DNA from: SAR324 cluster bacterium
GTDB taxonomy: Bacteria; SAR324; NAC60-12
Direction of reading: 5' to 3'
DNA: 64,000 bases
Assembly (NCBI GenBank): GCA_015232315.1
Contig: JADFZZ010000025.1
Location: 275-64,274 of the forward strand
The position numbers and the translations under genes were made by a program. Shown here piece by piece: positions 34,973 to 45,098 of this stretch. The notes under the pieces were generated by a model. The model made no database searches. It had not been told where the DNA came from and saw only the letters and a list, made by a program, of their open reading frames with translations. Position 1 is the stretch's first letter; each line of letters opens with the position of its first letter.

Positions 34973-35812
34973 ATGACGATTCCTGCCTCTACCCCAATTT
35001 TTACGCTCGGCCCACAGGGAACTTTCAGCGATGAGGCAGCACAATTGATCTGTGGTCCGGAAACACGACTGTCTTACACACGAACCTTTGTGGAAACCTT
35101 TCAAAAACTGGAAGATCATCCTGAGGCTCTGGCAGTTTTGCCCATTGAAAACTCTGTAGCGGGCATGGTGGATCAGGTGCAGGAACTTCTGGTTTCAAAA
35201 AACTCCATCATTCTGGGCGAAATCAATCTGCTGATTCGTTACGCCCTGATTTCAAACTGTCCCTATGAACAGGTGGAACGAGTTTTCACGCACCCCCAGG
35301 CGTTTGAACAAACAATCGATTTTTCCTCAAAAAACTTTCCTGACGCCAAGCCCACTTTCACCAACAGCAATACTGATTCAGGTGTTCAGTTTCTGGACGT
35401 CATGCACGAAAAACCGGGTTCCGTCGCGATTGTTCCCATCGGTTTTGCCCAAAAATTTCCAGAATGGCATGTTGCCTCAGATATTCAGGATTATCCCAAC
35501 AACACCACAAGATTCATGGTTTTCAGAAAAAGGAAAACTGGTGATTTGATGGACTTTTCCTGTAAGAAAACGTCTTTATTTGTGGAATTCAGTGAGGACC
35601 ATTCCGGAATGCTGTATGAGATGTTGAGCATTTTTAAACGGTTCGATATCAACTTATGCCGTCTGGAATCTCGTCCTTCCAAAAAAGTTCCGTGGATGTA
35701 TGTATTTTATGTCGATTTTTATAACAGTCTTCATACTCCTGACTGCCTGAGCGAACTCAACGAGGCCTCATTTCAGCATAAAATTCTGGGAAGCTACAAT
35801 ATTTTGAATTAA
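34973..35812 (+). CDS. pheA: Prephenate dehydratase
   Basis: A 279-residue monofunctional enzyme converting prephenate to phenylpyruvate in phenylalanine synthesis. FTLGPQGTFSDEAAQ opens the protein, VLPIENSVAGMVDQ carries the substrate region, and NNTTRFMVF contains the catalytic TRF. A C-terminal ACT domain (from about 190) has GMLYEMLSIF and the ESRP motif (LESRPSKK), which bind phenylalanine for feedback control. There is no chorismate mutase domain at the N-terminus. It is followed by an unknown gene 13 bases later. Confidence 0.95.
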   Translation: MTIPASTPIFTLGPQGTFSDEAAQLICGPETRLSYTRTFVETFQKLEDHPEALAVLPIENSVAGMVDQVQELLVSKNSIILGEINLLIRYALISNCPYEQVERVFTHPQAFEQTIDFSSKNFPDAKPTFTNSNTDSGVQFLDVMHEKPGSVAIVPIGFAQKFPEWHVASDIQDYPNNTTRFMVFRKRKTGDLMDFSCKKTSLFVEFSEDHSGMLYEMLSIFKRFDINLCRLESRPSKKVPWMYVFYVDFYNSLHTPDCLSELNEASFQHKILGSYNILN

Positions 35813-35825
35813 GTCGGAACCTGTT

Positions 35826-37085
35826 ATGCATCGCCATGCTGTGATTGCCCAGAAAAGTCAACAATATGTGCATAAGATGCTGTCAGACGATGAGTCTTTG
35901 CTGATTCAGTTGTGTGAGCATCTGTTTCTCTGTGGCTTTCTGTATGACGATTCCTCCGACAATGAAATCCATGAAGGTGAATTGATTCTGGAAGATTTTT
36001 TCCGGCAGGCACCGGATGTTTTTACCAGATGGGCAAACAAGGAGAAACTGCATCAATTCCAGAATTATATTCAGGGATTCAATTGGACTCAGGAACACCT
36101 CAAATACAGATTACACCAGAAAACCCTCAAAGCATTTGATCAGTTATCCACCGGACATTCTCACAGTTATAACATCCTTCACGGGGTCATGAACGGTTTA
36201 AAAAACTTTGATCGTCATCCCCTGCAGCAATTCATGCTTTGCCTCGAAACATGGTATCAGCTTTTGATTCAATCCGCTCAACCAGATGTGCTTGCCGAAA
36301 TGGAAGCACCCGCTTCAGCAGAAAAAACTTTTACAGCGGCAGATATCCTCAAACTGCGACAAAACATTGTTTCCAGGATGGAACAACACAAGTTTGTGGA
36401 AACCTTGCTGAGCAGTATCACGAAAAAAGGAACTGTTCCCAAAAAGGTGGTCTATCAGCATGCTCCTCAATATCGCATTGCCATTGAGTTTTTCAGGCCA
36501 TCCATGACGTTTGGAAACAATGTGAAGAGCCAGGGAGCTCCTGTAAGGTCAACAGCCTCAGCATCTCCTCAGCCCCCCCAAAAAACAGTAGCAACAACGC
36601 TGGGAAATCCACGGAAAGTTGAAACTGAAGCGGAACAGACACAAACTGAAACGATACTGGCATCTACAACGATAAAACCTGAAACCAAATCACTTCCACC
36701 ACCACAAGAAGAATATTTTCCTGATGAGGACGAAGTTCCTGACGAACGTTCCAGCAATGCGGTCAACAGTGAATCCAGTGTGATCTATGGTACAGGAAAA
36801 ATTTCAATGGATGCGATTTATGAGTTTGTGATGGAAAATCCTGACAGTGCCATCAAGTTCATCTTCCATAAAACCCTCGATGGCAAACCACTGGATCAGG
36901 GGCATTTGAAAATTTATGGAAAATGGGACAGTCGAGGTATGAGAAAAGCCAGTGTTCGAAAATGCCTTCTGGAATTGATGGAATGGGAAAATTTCCCGGA
37001 AATTCCGTTGTTTGATCTTCTGGAACAAATCAAGGATAAGATCTATGACATCAAGCATCAAAGGTGGTCTTCAGACAACGGTTGA
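35826..37085 (+). CDS. Hypothetical protein, 419 aa
   Basis: I do not recognise a family. The first 230 residues are mostly helical and mixed-charge. A low-complexity, Ser/Pro/Thr/Glu-rich linker spans about 235-315 (SASASPQPPQKT.. through PPPQEEYFPDEDEVPDE). A C-terminal segment of about 90 residues (YGTGKISMDAIYEFVMENPDSAIK onward) is more globular. No signal peptide or membrane segment is seen. It starts 13 bases after pheA and its stop overlaps or abuts the nucleosidase start, so it is in an operon with pheA and the nucleosidase. Confidence 0.7.
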   Translation: MHRHAVIAQKSQQYVHKMLSDDESLLIQLCEHLFLCGFLYDDSSDNEIHEGELILEDFFRQAPDVFTRWANKEKLHQFQNYIQGFNWTQEHLKYRLHQKTLKAFDQLSTGHSHSYNILHGVMNGLKNFDRHPLQQFMLCLETWYQLLIQSAQPDVLAEMEAPASAEKTFTAADILKLRQNIVSRMEQHKFVETLLSSITKKGTVPKKVVYQHAPQYRIAIEFFRPSMTFGNNVKSQGAPVRSTASASPQPPQKTVATTLGNPRKVETEAEQTQTETILASTTIKPETKSLPPPQEEYFPDEDEVPDERSSNAVNSESSVIYGTGKISMDAIYEFVMENPDSAIKFIFHKTLDGKPLDQGHLKIYGKWDSRGMRKASVRKCLLELMEWENFPEIPLFDLLEQIKDKIYDIKHQRWSSDNG

Positions 37086-37878
37086 CGTGTCTTCTGTCTA
37101 TTTTCTGTTTGTCGCAGGCGATGTTGAACTGAATTGTATTTTATCTGGTAAAGAACTTCCCTGTTTTACATTGGACCAATTCAACTGTTATCAGGAGGAA
37201 GGGGTCTGGATTGTTTATACAGGTGTTGGTGCCTTCAACAGCCTGTGTGCGACGCATGCGTTCCTGACGAACTACCGGCCTGCTGGTTGTTTTCATTTGG
37301 GGTTTTCCGGGGCGCATTTGCCGGAATTACCTGTTGGTTTGCCTGTGATCGCAGATAAGGTCGTGGCATTTTCCAGACATACAAAAACTCCAGATGGTAC
37401 CCTTGTTCCCCGTAAAATTCTGATACAAAAAAATAACGCTCAGGAAGCGCTATCCGATTTGCCCTCAGACAGGGCTCTTTACACAAAACTCAAAGCCATG
37501 CTCAAAAAGCACCACATCCCTTTTGAAACAGGCATTATTGGCTTTGCGGACCAATTCAACAGTGACATTTCATTTATTAAAAAGATTCAGGAAGTGTATG
37601 GAACTTTATGTGAAGACATGGAAAGTGGCGCGGTGAGCTATATCGCCAAACGCTATGGAATCCCCGTTGCTGGAATACGTATTATATCAAACAACGAACT
37701 TTGGAAGAGTCCTGCGACTGGGGGGAGAACCGGTTTTGAGGCGATAGCGTTTGAACGATTGCGTGCTGTTGCGGATATTCTGATACAGACTCTTGCTGGA
37801 CGAGATGTTTGTCTGTCCAGCACGTCAAATCAAGTCTGTGGTGAAAAAGCTGACGAAACTAAGGAAAAATTTTATTGA
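37045..37878 (+). CDS. Nucleoside phosphorylase/MTAN-superfamily protein
   Basis: A 277-residue protein. [18 protein letters not shown] (an early Gly-rich loop) and the late [29 protein letters not shown] match the PNP_UDP superfamily, in which DMEG/DMES and the following IR.(I/V)SD contact the ribose and base. The family includes methylthioadenosine/SAH nucleosidase and futalosine hydrolase. The sequence does not decide between them; IISN replaces the usual IISD, so the base-binding Asp is Asn. The start is unclear: ATG 37045 overlaps the previous gene by 41 bases, and GTG 37087 would abut it. It overlaps the convergent CheY gene by 20 bases. Confidence 0.7.
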   Translation: MTSSIKGGLQTTVDVSSVYFLFVAGDVELNCILSGKELPCFTLDQFNCYQEEGVWIVYTGVGAFNSLCATHAFLTNYRPAGCFHLGFSGAHLPELPVGLPVIADKVVAFSRHTKTPDGTLVPRKILIQKNNAQEALSDLPSDRALYTKLKAMLKKHHIPFETGIIGFADQFNSDISFIKKIQEVYGTLCEDMESGAVSYIAKRYGIPVAGIRIISNNELWKSPATGGRTGFEAIAFERLRAVADILIQTLAGRDVCLSSTSNQVCGEKADETKEKFY

Positions 37879-38239
37879 TTTTATCGCTTAGGGTTTTTGC
37901 GTCAAACGGTTTGACAATATAGTTGCTCACACCGGCTTTCACTGCGGCAATGATGTTTTCCTGCAAGGCCTCAGCCGTCACCATCAGAACAGGAATGCTT
38001 TTCAGATTGGCATCTGTGCGGATCTCCTTGAGCAATTCCATGCCGGTCATTTTGGGCATATTCCAGTCAGTGATGACAAAATCAATCTTTTCAGATTTCA
38101 GTTTGGCCATGGCGGTCGTCCCATCATCTGCCTCAACGATGTTATTAAACCCCAACTGTCGCAAAATATTTTTGACAATTCGGCGCATGGTCGAGAAATC
38201 ATCCACAACCAAAATATTCATCTCTTTATCTGCAGGCAT
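37859..38239 (-). CDS. CheY-like single-domain response regulator
   Basis: A 126-residue receiver domain. Asp13/Asp14 form the acid pocket ([10 protein letters not shown]), Asp58 is the phospho-acceptor ([11 protein letters not shown]), Thr88 (VTAEA) and Lys110 (IVKPF) complete the switch. The sequence resembles chemotaxis CheY, which binds the flagellar switch protein FliM. ATG 38239 has AGGGAG upstream. No kinase or other che gene adjoins it, so it must receive phosphate from a distant CheA. Its 3' end overlaps the nucleosidase gene convergently. Confidence 0.94.
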   Translation of the reverse strand: MPADKEMNILVVDDFSTMRRIVKNILRQLGFNNIVEADDGTTAMAKLKSEKIDFVITDWNMPKMTGMELLKEIRTDANLKSIPVLMVTAEALQENIIAAVKAGVSNYIVKPFDAKTLSDKINKIFP

Positions 38240-38387
38240 TGGACTCCCTATAAAACAAATTGACAATTATTCTAATTCCAACAAAACAGTCTGTATTTTT
38301 ATACTGATATAAAAAAAATGAGGATAGATTGTCAAGCAACTTTTCCATTATCCCATTTCTCTCAGCTTTTCTTCACTAGAAAAATAC

Positions 38388-39128
38388 ATGCAGACACTAG
38401 ATAATTCAACGCAAGATCAAACACAAGAAATTACCGCATTATCTTCTGATGACGTTTATGAACTCCTTCTCAAAAACAATTTGCTGACCAGTTCAGTGCA
38501 ATGGGATTTGATAAAAAAATGGGAAACCCTGATCGGACAGATCAATCAACAAATCAACCTGATTTCACGAAAAGACTGGAACAGTATCTGGGAAAAACAG
38601 GTGTTGCATTGCCTGAGTCTGCTATCGGTATGGAAAACCACACCCGGTATGGAAATATGTGATTTTGGCTCCGGCGGAGGTCTCCCGGGAGTTTTACTGG
38701 CGATTGTTTGCCCTGATTTAAAAATAACCATGATTGACGCCACCCAAAAAAAAGTGAAAGTGATCCGGCAATTGATTACGGATCTGGGATTAACCAACGC
38801 GGAAATGGTCGCTGGCAGAGGTGAAGACCTGGGAAAAACTCCTGAATATGCCCAAAAATTCTCTCTCCTTGTGTGCCGGGCAGTCAGCACTCTTGGCAAC
38901 CTGGAACTCTGGACCCGCGATTTAAGGGCGCCCCAATCATCTTTGTATGTTTATAAAGGAGGCGATCTCACGCAGGAAATGGCGGAATTGTCTCAATGCC
39001 GAAATTTGAAATTCATTAAAAAATATCCGTTAACTCTGGAAGGGTATTCCGGATTTGACGAACAGGAGAAAGTGATTGTTCAGCTTTCTTTTTCAAATAA
39101 AAAAAATAAACCACGCAGCCTTCACTGA
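38388..39128 (+). CDS. rsmG: 16S rRNA (guanine-527-N7)-methyltransferase RsmG
   Basis: A 246-residue SAM-dependent enzyme methylating G527 of 16S rRNA. CDFGSGGGLPGVLLA (about 88-102) is the SAM-binding motif I and ITMIDATQKKVKVI supplies motif II. VAGRGEDL and VCRAVSTL follow, as in GidB/RsmG. The N-terminal 40 residues are extra, low-complexity and Thr/Gln-rich. It lies divergent from cheY across 148 bases. In many genomes rsmG neighbours mnmG and parA; not here. Confidence 0.92.
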   Translation: MQTLDNSTQDQTQEITALSSDDVYELLLKNNLLTSSVQWDLIKKWETLIGQINQQINLISRKDWNSIWEKQVLHCLSLLSVWKTTPGMEICDFGSGGGLPGVLLAIVCPDLKITMIDATQKKVKVIRQLITDLGLTNAEMVAGRGEDLGKTPEYAQKFSLLVCRAVSTLGNLELWTRDLRAPQSSLYVYKGGDLTQEMAELSQCRNLKFIKKYPLTLEGYSGFDEQEKVIVQLSFSNKKNKPRSLH

Positions 39129-39169
39129 AGGCGGATGATCCACATGATTCCAGGGAGAAACCTGAATGT

Positions 39170-39544
39170 ATGATGACAGAAAATCCATGCGTCACCTGCG
39201 GTGCCTGTTGTGCGTTTTTCAGAGTATCATTTTACTGGGCTGAATGTGATGACAGTGAATGGGGAACCGTTCCTGTCGACAGGACAGAAGTGATTTCACC
39301 ATTTCACCGCTGTATGAAAGGCACCCATAAGAAACCCCCTTATTGTTCTGAATTGAAAGGTGAAATCGGAAAACTGGCATTATGTCAGATTTATGAAAAA
39401 CGCCCGTCAACATGTCGTGAATTTGGAATTCAATGGCAGGATGGCTATTATGTTCAATCGCCGGAAGATTTGCTGCGTTGCAATCAGGCGAGGCTTTCCT
39501 GGAATTTACCGCCCATCGGAGGCCGACTGCCCTCAGTCGCATAG
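39170..39544 (+). CDS. YkgJ-family cysteine-cluster protein
   Basis: A 124-residue protein. NPCVTCGACCAFF at the N-terminus with later Cys residues (KPPYCSELKG, ALCQIYEKRPSTCREFG) form the YkgJ/CxxCxxCC cluster that binds zinc or an iron-sulfur cluster. Function in this family is poorly known. The start may be either of two adjacent ATGs (39170/39173). The next ATG of murF is 63 bases later on the same strand. Confidence 0.88.
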   Translation: MMTENPCVTCGACCAFFRVSFYWAECDDSEWGTVPVDRTEVISPFHRCMKGTHKKPPYCSELKGEIGKLALCQIYEKRPSTCREFGIQWQDGYYVQSPEDLLRCNQARLSWNLPPIGGRLPSVA

Positions 39545-39607
39545 AACCATGCCTCCAAAGCTGATGTCATCACCGTTTATTCACCTTCTGGAAAAATTGC
39601 GCCCCTT

Positions 39608-41017
39608 ATGATGGAATATTCTTATACGCTGCATGAATTGTGTTTGTGTCTCAACGGAACGACTGAAACCAGCGATTCCAACCTCCGATTTAACGCTTGT
39701 TCCATTGACACAAGAACATTGAATACCGGTGATATTTTTTTTTGTATTTCCGGTGAAACCACCGATGGCCATCTCTATGTGGCCAATGCTTTGGAAAAAG
39801 GTGCCGCGCTGATTGTCGGCAACCGCTCACGTATTCCCAGATCAATCACACAACTTTCCATTCCACTGATCCATGTAGAGGATCCCAACCGGGCATTTCT
39901 GGATCTTGCGGCCGATTACCGTAAACGTTTTCAGGGCACCGTGATTGGAGTGACCGGCAGTAATGGAAAAACTTCCACCAAAGAAATTCTCAAGGGACTG
40001 TGCCAGAACCTTGATCCCACAACACATGCGACAGCCGGCAATTTCAACAACCACATTGGTGTGCCGCTGACCTTGTTGAGCGCACCGTTATCCTCCGGTT
40101 GGTGGGTGGTTGAGATGGGAACCAATCATTTTGGTGAAATTGAAACACTGACACAGGTTGTCAGACCCAACGTTGGAATCCTGACCAGTATCGGTGAGAG
40201 CCATCTTGAGTTTTTTGACACGACTGAAGGTGTGGCTCACGAAAAATCCAGCATGTTCAACGGCATGCAACCCGGTAGTGTGGTGGTGTTTCCTGCCCAC
40301 ATCAAACATCGGAATATTCTGGAACAGGCGGCCCAACGGCAGGGAATCCAGATACGAACATGCGGTTTTGAGGCGTTGACTGAGGAGGCTGTGAAAGCAA
40401 CGATTCTTAATCATGCCGATGAAACCACCATCTTTGAACTTTGGGGCACAACATTCGAGACAAGCCTGGTCAATCCCCTGTTGCTACTCAATCTGCTGGG
40501 ATGTCTGGTGTTGCTTCAATCCTGTGGTGTTTCCATCCCTGAGTTACAACAGGCTGTAAAACAATTAAAACTGAGTGTGAAAGGCCGGATTCACACCATT
40601 CCCATGAAAGACTGGACTTTGGTGGATGACACCTATAATGCGAACCCGTCGTCGTTTCAAAGTGTGGTGAGCAGCTTGAAGCATTCTTACCCGGAACGAC
40701 GATTGATTGTTGTCGCTGGAAAAATGGCGGAACTGGGACAGCACAGCATGTCCCTGCACCTTCAGACAGGCCAAATGTTTTATCAGTCAGGAATTTCGAT
40801 GCTGCTGGCCTGTGGCGACAATGAATCTCAGTATTATCTCGATGGCTGGAAAAATGCAGGAGGTTCCGACCGGAATTCATTCCATGCAGGAGAGCTGGAG
40901 GATCTGTTCAATTATTTCCAAAATATTTTGAGACCCGCGGATATTGTTCTGGTAAAAGGCTCCAGAGCCGCGCGCATGGAAAATTTTGTCAAAAAATGTA
41001 TCGAATCCTTGTCCTGA
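39608..41017 (+). CDS. murF: UDP-N-acetylmuramoyl-tripeptide-D-alanyl-D-alanine ligase
   Basis: A 469-residue Mur ligase adding D-Ala-D-Ala to the UDP-muramyl tripeptide in the cytoplasm. GVTGSNGKTSTKEIL (about 114-128) is the ATP loop, followed by TAGNFNNHIGVPLTLL, WWVVEMGTNHFGEI, SIGESHLEFF and VDDTYNANPSSF, all MurF signatures. The usual neighbours murE and mraY are absent, so this copy sits outside a dcw cluster. The next gene, gspM, starts 165 bases downstream. Confidence 0.95.
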   Translation: MMEYSYTLHELCLCLNGTTETSDSNLRFNACSIDTRTLNTGDIFFCISGETTDGHLYVANALEKGAALIVGNRSRIPRSITQLSIPLIHVEDPNRAFLDLAADYRKRFQGTVIGVTGSNGKTSTKEILKGLCQNLDPTTHATAGNFNNHIGVPLTLLSAPLSSGWWVVEMGTNHFGEIETLTQVVRPNVGILTSIGESHLEFFDTTEGVAHEKSSMFNGMQPGSVVVFPAHIKHRNILEQAAQRQGIQIRTCGFEALTEEAVKATILNHADETTIFELWGTTFETSLVNPLLLLNLLGCLVLLQSCGVSIPELQQAVKQLKLSVKGRIHTIPMKDWTLVDDTYNANPSSFQSVVSSLKHSYPERRLIVVAGKMAELGQHSMSLHLQTGQMFYQSGISMLLACGDNESQYYLDGWKNAGGSDRNSFHAGELEDLFNYFQNILRPADIVLVKGSRAARMENFVKKCIESLS

Positions 41018-41191
41018 ACGCATGATTTATCGAGTTGGTTTGTCGATAAAAGCCATGAATCAATGAAGAGCCTTGCATAACACATCTGGATGTTTTAGAT
41101 AAAAACCTGAACTGAAGAAATCAGGTTCCGTGTTGCGGTTATCAGATTCACAATAATCCTTTTTTGATTCTAGCGGGTTTACTTGACCATT

Positions 41192-41683
41192 ATGACCATG
41201 CCCGATTTGACACAACGAGAAAAAATACTGATTGGCGTCATGCTGACGTTGCTGGTCGTCTTTATATTGGGACTTTCTCTCAGGAAAATATCTCGATATG
41301 AAAGCGATTTACAACTACAGATCCTGGCCCGACAAAAGCAACTGGAATCGATCGAGAAATCTGGAAAAGAATGGCTCTCACTCCAGGAAGCACCCACAGC
41401 TCCCGTGATGCGGGACTCTCTCAGTTCGTTTATTGAACAGACGGTTCGACGCCTGGGAATGCATGAATTTCTTCAGTTGAATGTTCTGCCTACCAACCCC
41501 ACCGGAATGGAAGGTGTTCAGGTCAGAATTGATCAACTCAATCTCGACCAGTTGTTCAATGTCATCTACACTCTGGAAAAAAATCGTCCAGTCCTGCTGA
41601 TTGATCAGCTCGAAATCGCTGTCAGCCCCGGCAGCCGCCTGCTCAAAACATCCTTTAAAGTTTATAAACAAAGAGCGGAGTGA
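41192..41683 (+). CDS. gspM: Type II secretion system protein GspM-like
   Basis: A 163-residue inner-membrane protein: one N-terminal transmembrane helix (ILIGVMLTLLVVFILGLSL, about 10-28), a coiled coil, then a ferredoxin-like periplasmic domain (SFIEQTVRRLG, LNLDQLFNVIYTLEKN, TSFKVYKQ). This is the GspM/PilO architecture, which braces the assembly platform with GspL. The start is uncertain: TTG 41183, ATG 41192 or ATG 41198. It heads the secretion operon and precedes gspN by 24 bases. Confidence 0.78.
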   Translation: MTMPDLTQREKILIGVMLTLLVVFILGLSLRKISRYESDLQLQILARQKQLESIEKSGKEWLSLQEAPTAPVMRDSLSSFIEQTVRRLGMHEFLQLNVLPTNPTGMEGVQVRIDQLNLDQLFNVIYTLEKNRPVLLIDQLEIAVSPGSRLLKTSFKVYKQRAE

Positions 41684-41707
41684 TCCGTAATCTGAGGAGT
41701 TCGTTTC

Positions 41708-42703
41708 ATGGTCCAGCAGCTTAATCTCAAAAAAAGTTTTCCCGGCGCACCCATGCTGATGGAAAAACTGCACTGGTTTCAGTTCCTGCAACATCCAGTC
41801 GCACGTCGTCTGAAAAAAATTCTGTTTTGGGTTGGATTCGTCATTGCGTTGTTCTCCTCTTTTTTCTGGGGATTGCAGCATAGCTTTCCAGGTGCGACCA
41901 TTGCGGATTTCGTGGAAAACCAGATTCATGCCAATACCGGTATCACCGTAAAAATCAGTCCACTTCAACTTGGCTGGAAAACGCTCCATATTGATTCTGT
42001 TGAAATCATGGTGCCTGAACAAATGAATCATCCTGACATTTCGAAGCTCATCGAATTCCAGCAGATCGATGGATATCTGTGGCCGTTGCTGTCACAGGAT
42101 ATTGTCGTTTTATCCCAGGCGTACAATGGAAAAATCCGGATTGACACCGATATGAGGCATTTTAATCAAATGAACTATTCTCTCAGTAAAATCGCGTTGG
42201 ATCAGATACCTGTGATGAATATTATTCCCTATATTTTTATCCGGGCAGATCTTTCAATGCGGGGTCAGATCACGAACCTGAGAGCGCTTCAGAACCGAAA
42301 GGAAATGTTTGCTCAAGGCAATGTTCAGGGTAAATTGGAAAACATGCTGATCCGACTGAAAGATTCTGTGTCAGAATTATTGCCGGGAATGCAACTGCCG
42401 GATGTGCAACTGGACGAAGTGTCGTTTCAGATTGATTATGGAAATACCATGAACATCAAAGAATTGCGTATCCGTGGAGATATTGAAGGCGTTTTAAAAG
42501 GTTCCATTCAGTGGAATCCGCAAAACCTGATGAGTTCCCGGGTTAATATTCAGGCTCGGGCCAAACTGGGAGAAACACTCCAGAAAGCCGCAGGTTCCAT
42601 GGCGGTGCTGCTCAGACAATTTCAATGTGGCGAAACGTTTGATGTGGAGTTGACAGGCACACTGGGACAAATGAATCTGCCTAAACGAAGGCGTTGTACA
42701 TGA
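41708..42703 (+). CDS. gspN: Type II secretion system protein GspN-like
   Basis: A 331-residue protein with a single N-terminal membrane helix (ILFWVGFVIALFSSFFWGL, about 38-56) and a large periplasmic beta-rich domain. FPGATIADFVENQIHANTGITVKISPLQLGWKTLHI is cut here to its main feature: the AsmA/GspN-like opening. GspN is an accessory subunit missing from many systems. The stop codon overlaps the mltG ATG (ATGA), giving translational coupling. Confidence 0.75.
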   Translation: MVQQLNLKKSFPGAPMLMEKLHWFQFLQHPVARRLKKILFWVGFVIALFSSFFWGLQHSFPGATIADFVENQIHANTGITVKISPLQLGWKTLHIDSVEIMVPEQMNHPDISKLIEFQQIDGYLWPLLSQDIVVLSQAYNGKIRIDTDMRHFNQMNYSLSKIALDQIPVMNIIPYIFIRADLSMRGQITNLRALQNRKEMFAQGNVQGKLENMLIRLKDSVSELLPGMQLPDVQLDEVSFQIDYGNTMNIKELRIRGDIEGVLKGSIQWNPQNLMSSRVNIQARAKLGETLQKAAGSMAVLLRQFQCGETFDVELTGTLGQMNLPKRRRCT

Positions 42704-43731
42704 GACGAAAAAAATCTCGCTGGCTTCTTAAAAGTACGCTGGGTTCTCTGATTCTTCTGATTTTTTTTATTCCGCTCTATCTGAATACCCCTGTTGGTGA
42801 AAGTGATGAAGAAACCATTGTCGAGATTCCGCCAGGGGCATCCTTCCGCCAGGTTTCCAATCTTCTGGCAGACAAAAAACTGGTCTCGTGGCCCTGGCTA
42901 TTTGATATTCTGGCCTATGTTCGAGGAGATGAAGCAAAAATCAAGGCTGGTGAGTTTGAGGTTCACGGCAACTGGAATCCCAATGAACTGCTTAATTATC
43001 TGATTGCCGGAAAAAGCCGGATTTATAAAATCACGATTCCTGAAGGTTTGAGATATACAGAAATCACAGACCGTCTGGTGGAGCAGGGACTGGGGCGTCA
43101 GGAACGTTATCGTCAGTTGTTCAACAACAGGAGTCTCCTGGCCAAAACAGGCTGGAAAGACGCGACAACCCTGGAAGGAATGCTTTATCCTGAAACTTAT
43201 TTCTTCACAAAACTTCAGACAGAAGAACAAATTCTGCTGAAAATGGTTGAACAATTGAACCACCATTACCCGGAATCCTATCATAAACGCGCCGAAGAAC
43301 TGGGGTGGCAGGATTACAAAATTCTGATCATTGCGTCCATCATTGAAAAAGAAACCGGACAAGAACGGGATCGCCCCTTCATTGCCGCTGTTTTTCACAA
43401 TCGCCTGAAAAAAAACATGCGGCTCGAAACGGACCCCACCGTGATTTATGGTTTGACAGACTTCAGTGGCAATCTGACTAAAAAACATCTCAAAACTTAT
43501 ACACCATACAACACTTACCGCATCAAGGGACTTCCCCCGACGCCCATTGCCAGTCCGGGAGAAGCTTCTATTCACAGTGCGCTTTATCCAGCGGAAGTTG
43601 ATTATCTTTATTTTGTCGCCAAGGGTGACGGCACCACTTTTTTTTCCAGTAATCTGAAAACGCATAATCGTGCGGTTAAACATTATCAGATACAAAAAAA
43701 TCTGGATCAACCATTCAACACCAAGCCTTGA
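42700..43731 (+). CDS. mltG: Endolytic murein transglycosylase MltG
   Basis: A 343-residue membrane-anchored enzyme that cuts nascent peptidoglycan glycan strands and sets their length. One transmembrane helix lies near residues 12-28. A LysM-like part (IPPGASFRQVSNLLADKKLV) precedes the YceG core, with the catalytic Glu in IASIIEKETG and RLETDPTVIYGL, PYNTYRIKGLPPTPIASPG. The start ATG overlaps gspN's stop as ATGA. It is unusual for mltG to sit inside a secretion operon; it may clear peptidoglycan for the pseudopilus. Confidence 0.95.
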   Translation: MRRKKSRWLLKSTLGSLILLIFFIPLYLNTPVGESDEETIVEIPPGASFRQVSNLLADKKLVSWPWLFDILAYVRGDEAKIKAGEFEVHGNWNPNELLNYLIAGKSRIYKITIPEGLRYTEITDRLVEQGLGRQERYRQLFNNRSLLAKTGWKDATTLEGMLYPETYFFTKLQTEEQILLKMVEQLNHHYPESYHKRAEELGWQDYKILIIASIIEKETGQERDRPFIAAVFHNRLKKNMRLETDPTVIYGLTDFSGNLTKKHLKTYTPYNTYRIKGLPPTPIASPGEASIHSALYPAEVDYLYFVAKGDGTTFFSSNLKTHNRAVKHYQIQKNLDQPFNTKP

Positions 43732-43733
43732 AT

Positions 43734-44969
43734 ATGCCCATTTACACGTATCAGGCCCTGGACACCCGTGGAAAAATCAAACGTGGTTCACTGGATGCCG
43801 CATCGGTTCAGGAAATTCGTCAGCATTTAAAAAGCCAGCAGTTGTTTCCCACTGAAATCAAACTGAGCCGCTTTTCCAAAAAACAGCCCACCGCACTGGT
43901 GAACTGGAAAAAATGGATTCCAAAACGGAACAATTACAGCAAGCATTTGTCTGTATTTACCCGCCAGCTTGAAGTGCTACTGGATGCGACCATTCCTTAT
44001 GACAAGGCACTGGAACTCATCATTTCCCAGACTCAGGATCCCGACTTTCAAAGCATCCTTTCCGACATTCGCGGCAGTGTGATGGAAGGCGGCCAACTGG
44101 CCGATGCGCTGGGACGTTACGCCAATGTATTCCCCCCCATGTATATCAGCATGGTCCGCTCGGGTGAAAGCGGCGGTTCGCTGGGACTGATCATGCAACG
44201 TCTGGCCAATTATTATGAAAATCAGGACAAAATCAGGGCTAAATTGAAATCCGCGATGACCTATCCCATTTTTATGGGAGTATTTGGTGTGGGTGTTGTG
44301 ATTTTTATGGTGACTTACATTGTACCGAAAATTACCCAGATTTTTGAAAGCCAGGATGCCTTGTTGCCACTGCCGACCCGTATGCTGATTGCCTTGAGTG
44401 ATTTTTTTGCCAATCACTGGCTATTGGTGCTGGTGTTGACAGGCTTGAGTATCTCTGGTCTGATGTATTTTTTAAAAACCCCCAAAGGCGTGCGGTTCAA
44501 AGATAAAATATCGCTTAAACTTCCACTGGTTAAAGGTCTGGTAATCAAAGTCATGGTACTGCGTTTCTGCCAAACCCTCGGAACACTCCTCAAAAGTGGC
44601 GTTGATCTGAAGTCAGCCCTGGACATTTCCAAGTTTGTGGTGGTCAATCATGTTTTCATCAACCGCCTGGAACAACTGATTCTGGATGTGAATAACAAGG
44701 GGATGCCGCTGTCTGCCGCCATGAAACGGATTGAATATTTTCCTGAATATGTGCACCACGTGGTCGCGATTGGTGAGGAAGCCGCTCGACTGGATGAATT
44801 GTTGGAACGTGTCGCGGAACGCATGGAAAATGAAGTCACCTCCACCATTGATGGAATGACCGCCTTGCTTCAGCCTGCCATGATCATGGTCATGGGGGCC
44901 GCAGTGGGCTTTATCGCGTTGGCAATTTTGTTGCCGATGTTGAATATGAGTCAGTTGTTGCAACAATGA
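43734..44969 (+). CDS. gspF: Type II secretion inner-membrane platform protein GspF
   Basis: A 411-residue polytopic protein. The start MPIYTYQALDTRGKIKRG is the standard GspF opening, ATG 43734 lying 2 bases after the mltG stop. Two T2SSF domains (about 70-195 and 275-395) are seen, each with the FTRQLEVLLDATIPYDKAL or FCQTLGTLLKSGVDLKSAL pattern, plus three transmembrane helices. The C-terminus ends in ILLPMLNMSQLLQQ. GspF anchors the pseudopilus motor. The GspE ATPase gene is not in this window. Confidence 0.95.
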   Translation: MPIYTYQALDTRGKIKRGSLDAASVQEIRQHLKSQQLFPTEIKLSRFSKKQPTALVNWKKWIPKRNNYSKHLSVFTRQLEVLLDATIPYDKALELIISQTQDPDFQSILSDIRGSVMEGGQLADALGRYANVFPPMYISMVRSGESGGSLGLIMQRLANYYENQDKIRAKLKSAMTYPIFMGVFGVGVVIFMVTYIVPKITQIFESQDALLPLPTRMLIALSDFFANHWLLVLVLTGLSISGLMYFLKTPKGVRFKDKISLKLPLVKGLVIKVMVLRFCQTLGTLLKSGVDLKSALDISKFVVVNHVFINRLEQLILDVNNKGMPLSAAMKRIEYFPEYVHHVVAIGEEAARLDELLERVAERMENEVTSTIDGMTALLQPAMIMVMGAAVGFIALAILLPMLNMSQLLQQ

Positions 44970-45098
44970 TTTAAATATTATACATACACCTCAGGTCGTC
45001 GGAATTCCTGATTGTTCCTGAAAAACCAGTGTGCTGGAACCTGAAGAGGAACCAGCCTCATGTGATGCTTGTTCAACCCCGAAAACAGGAGAGTTACC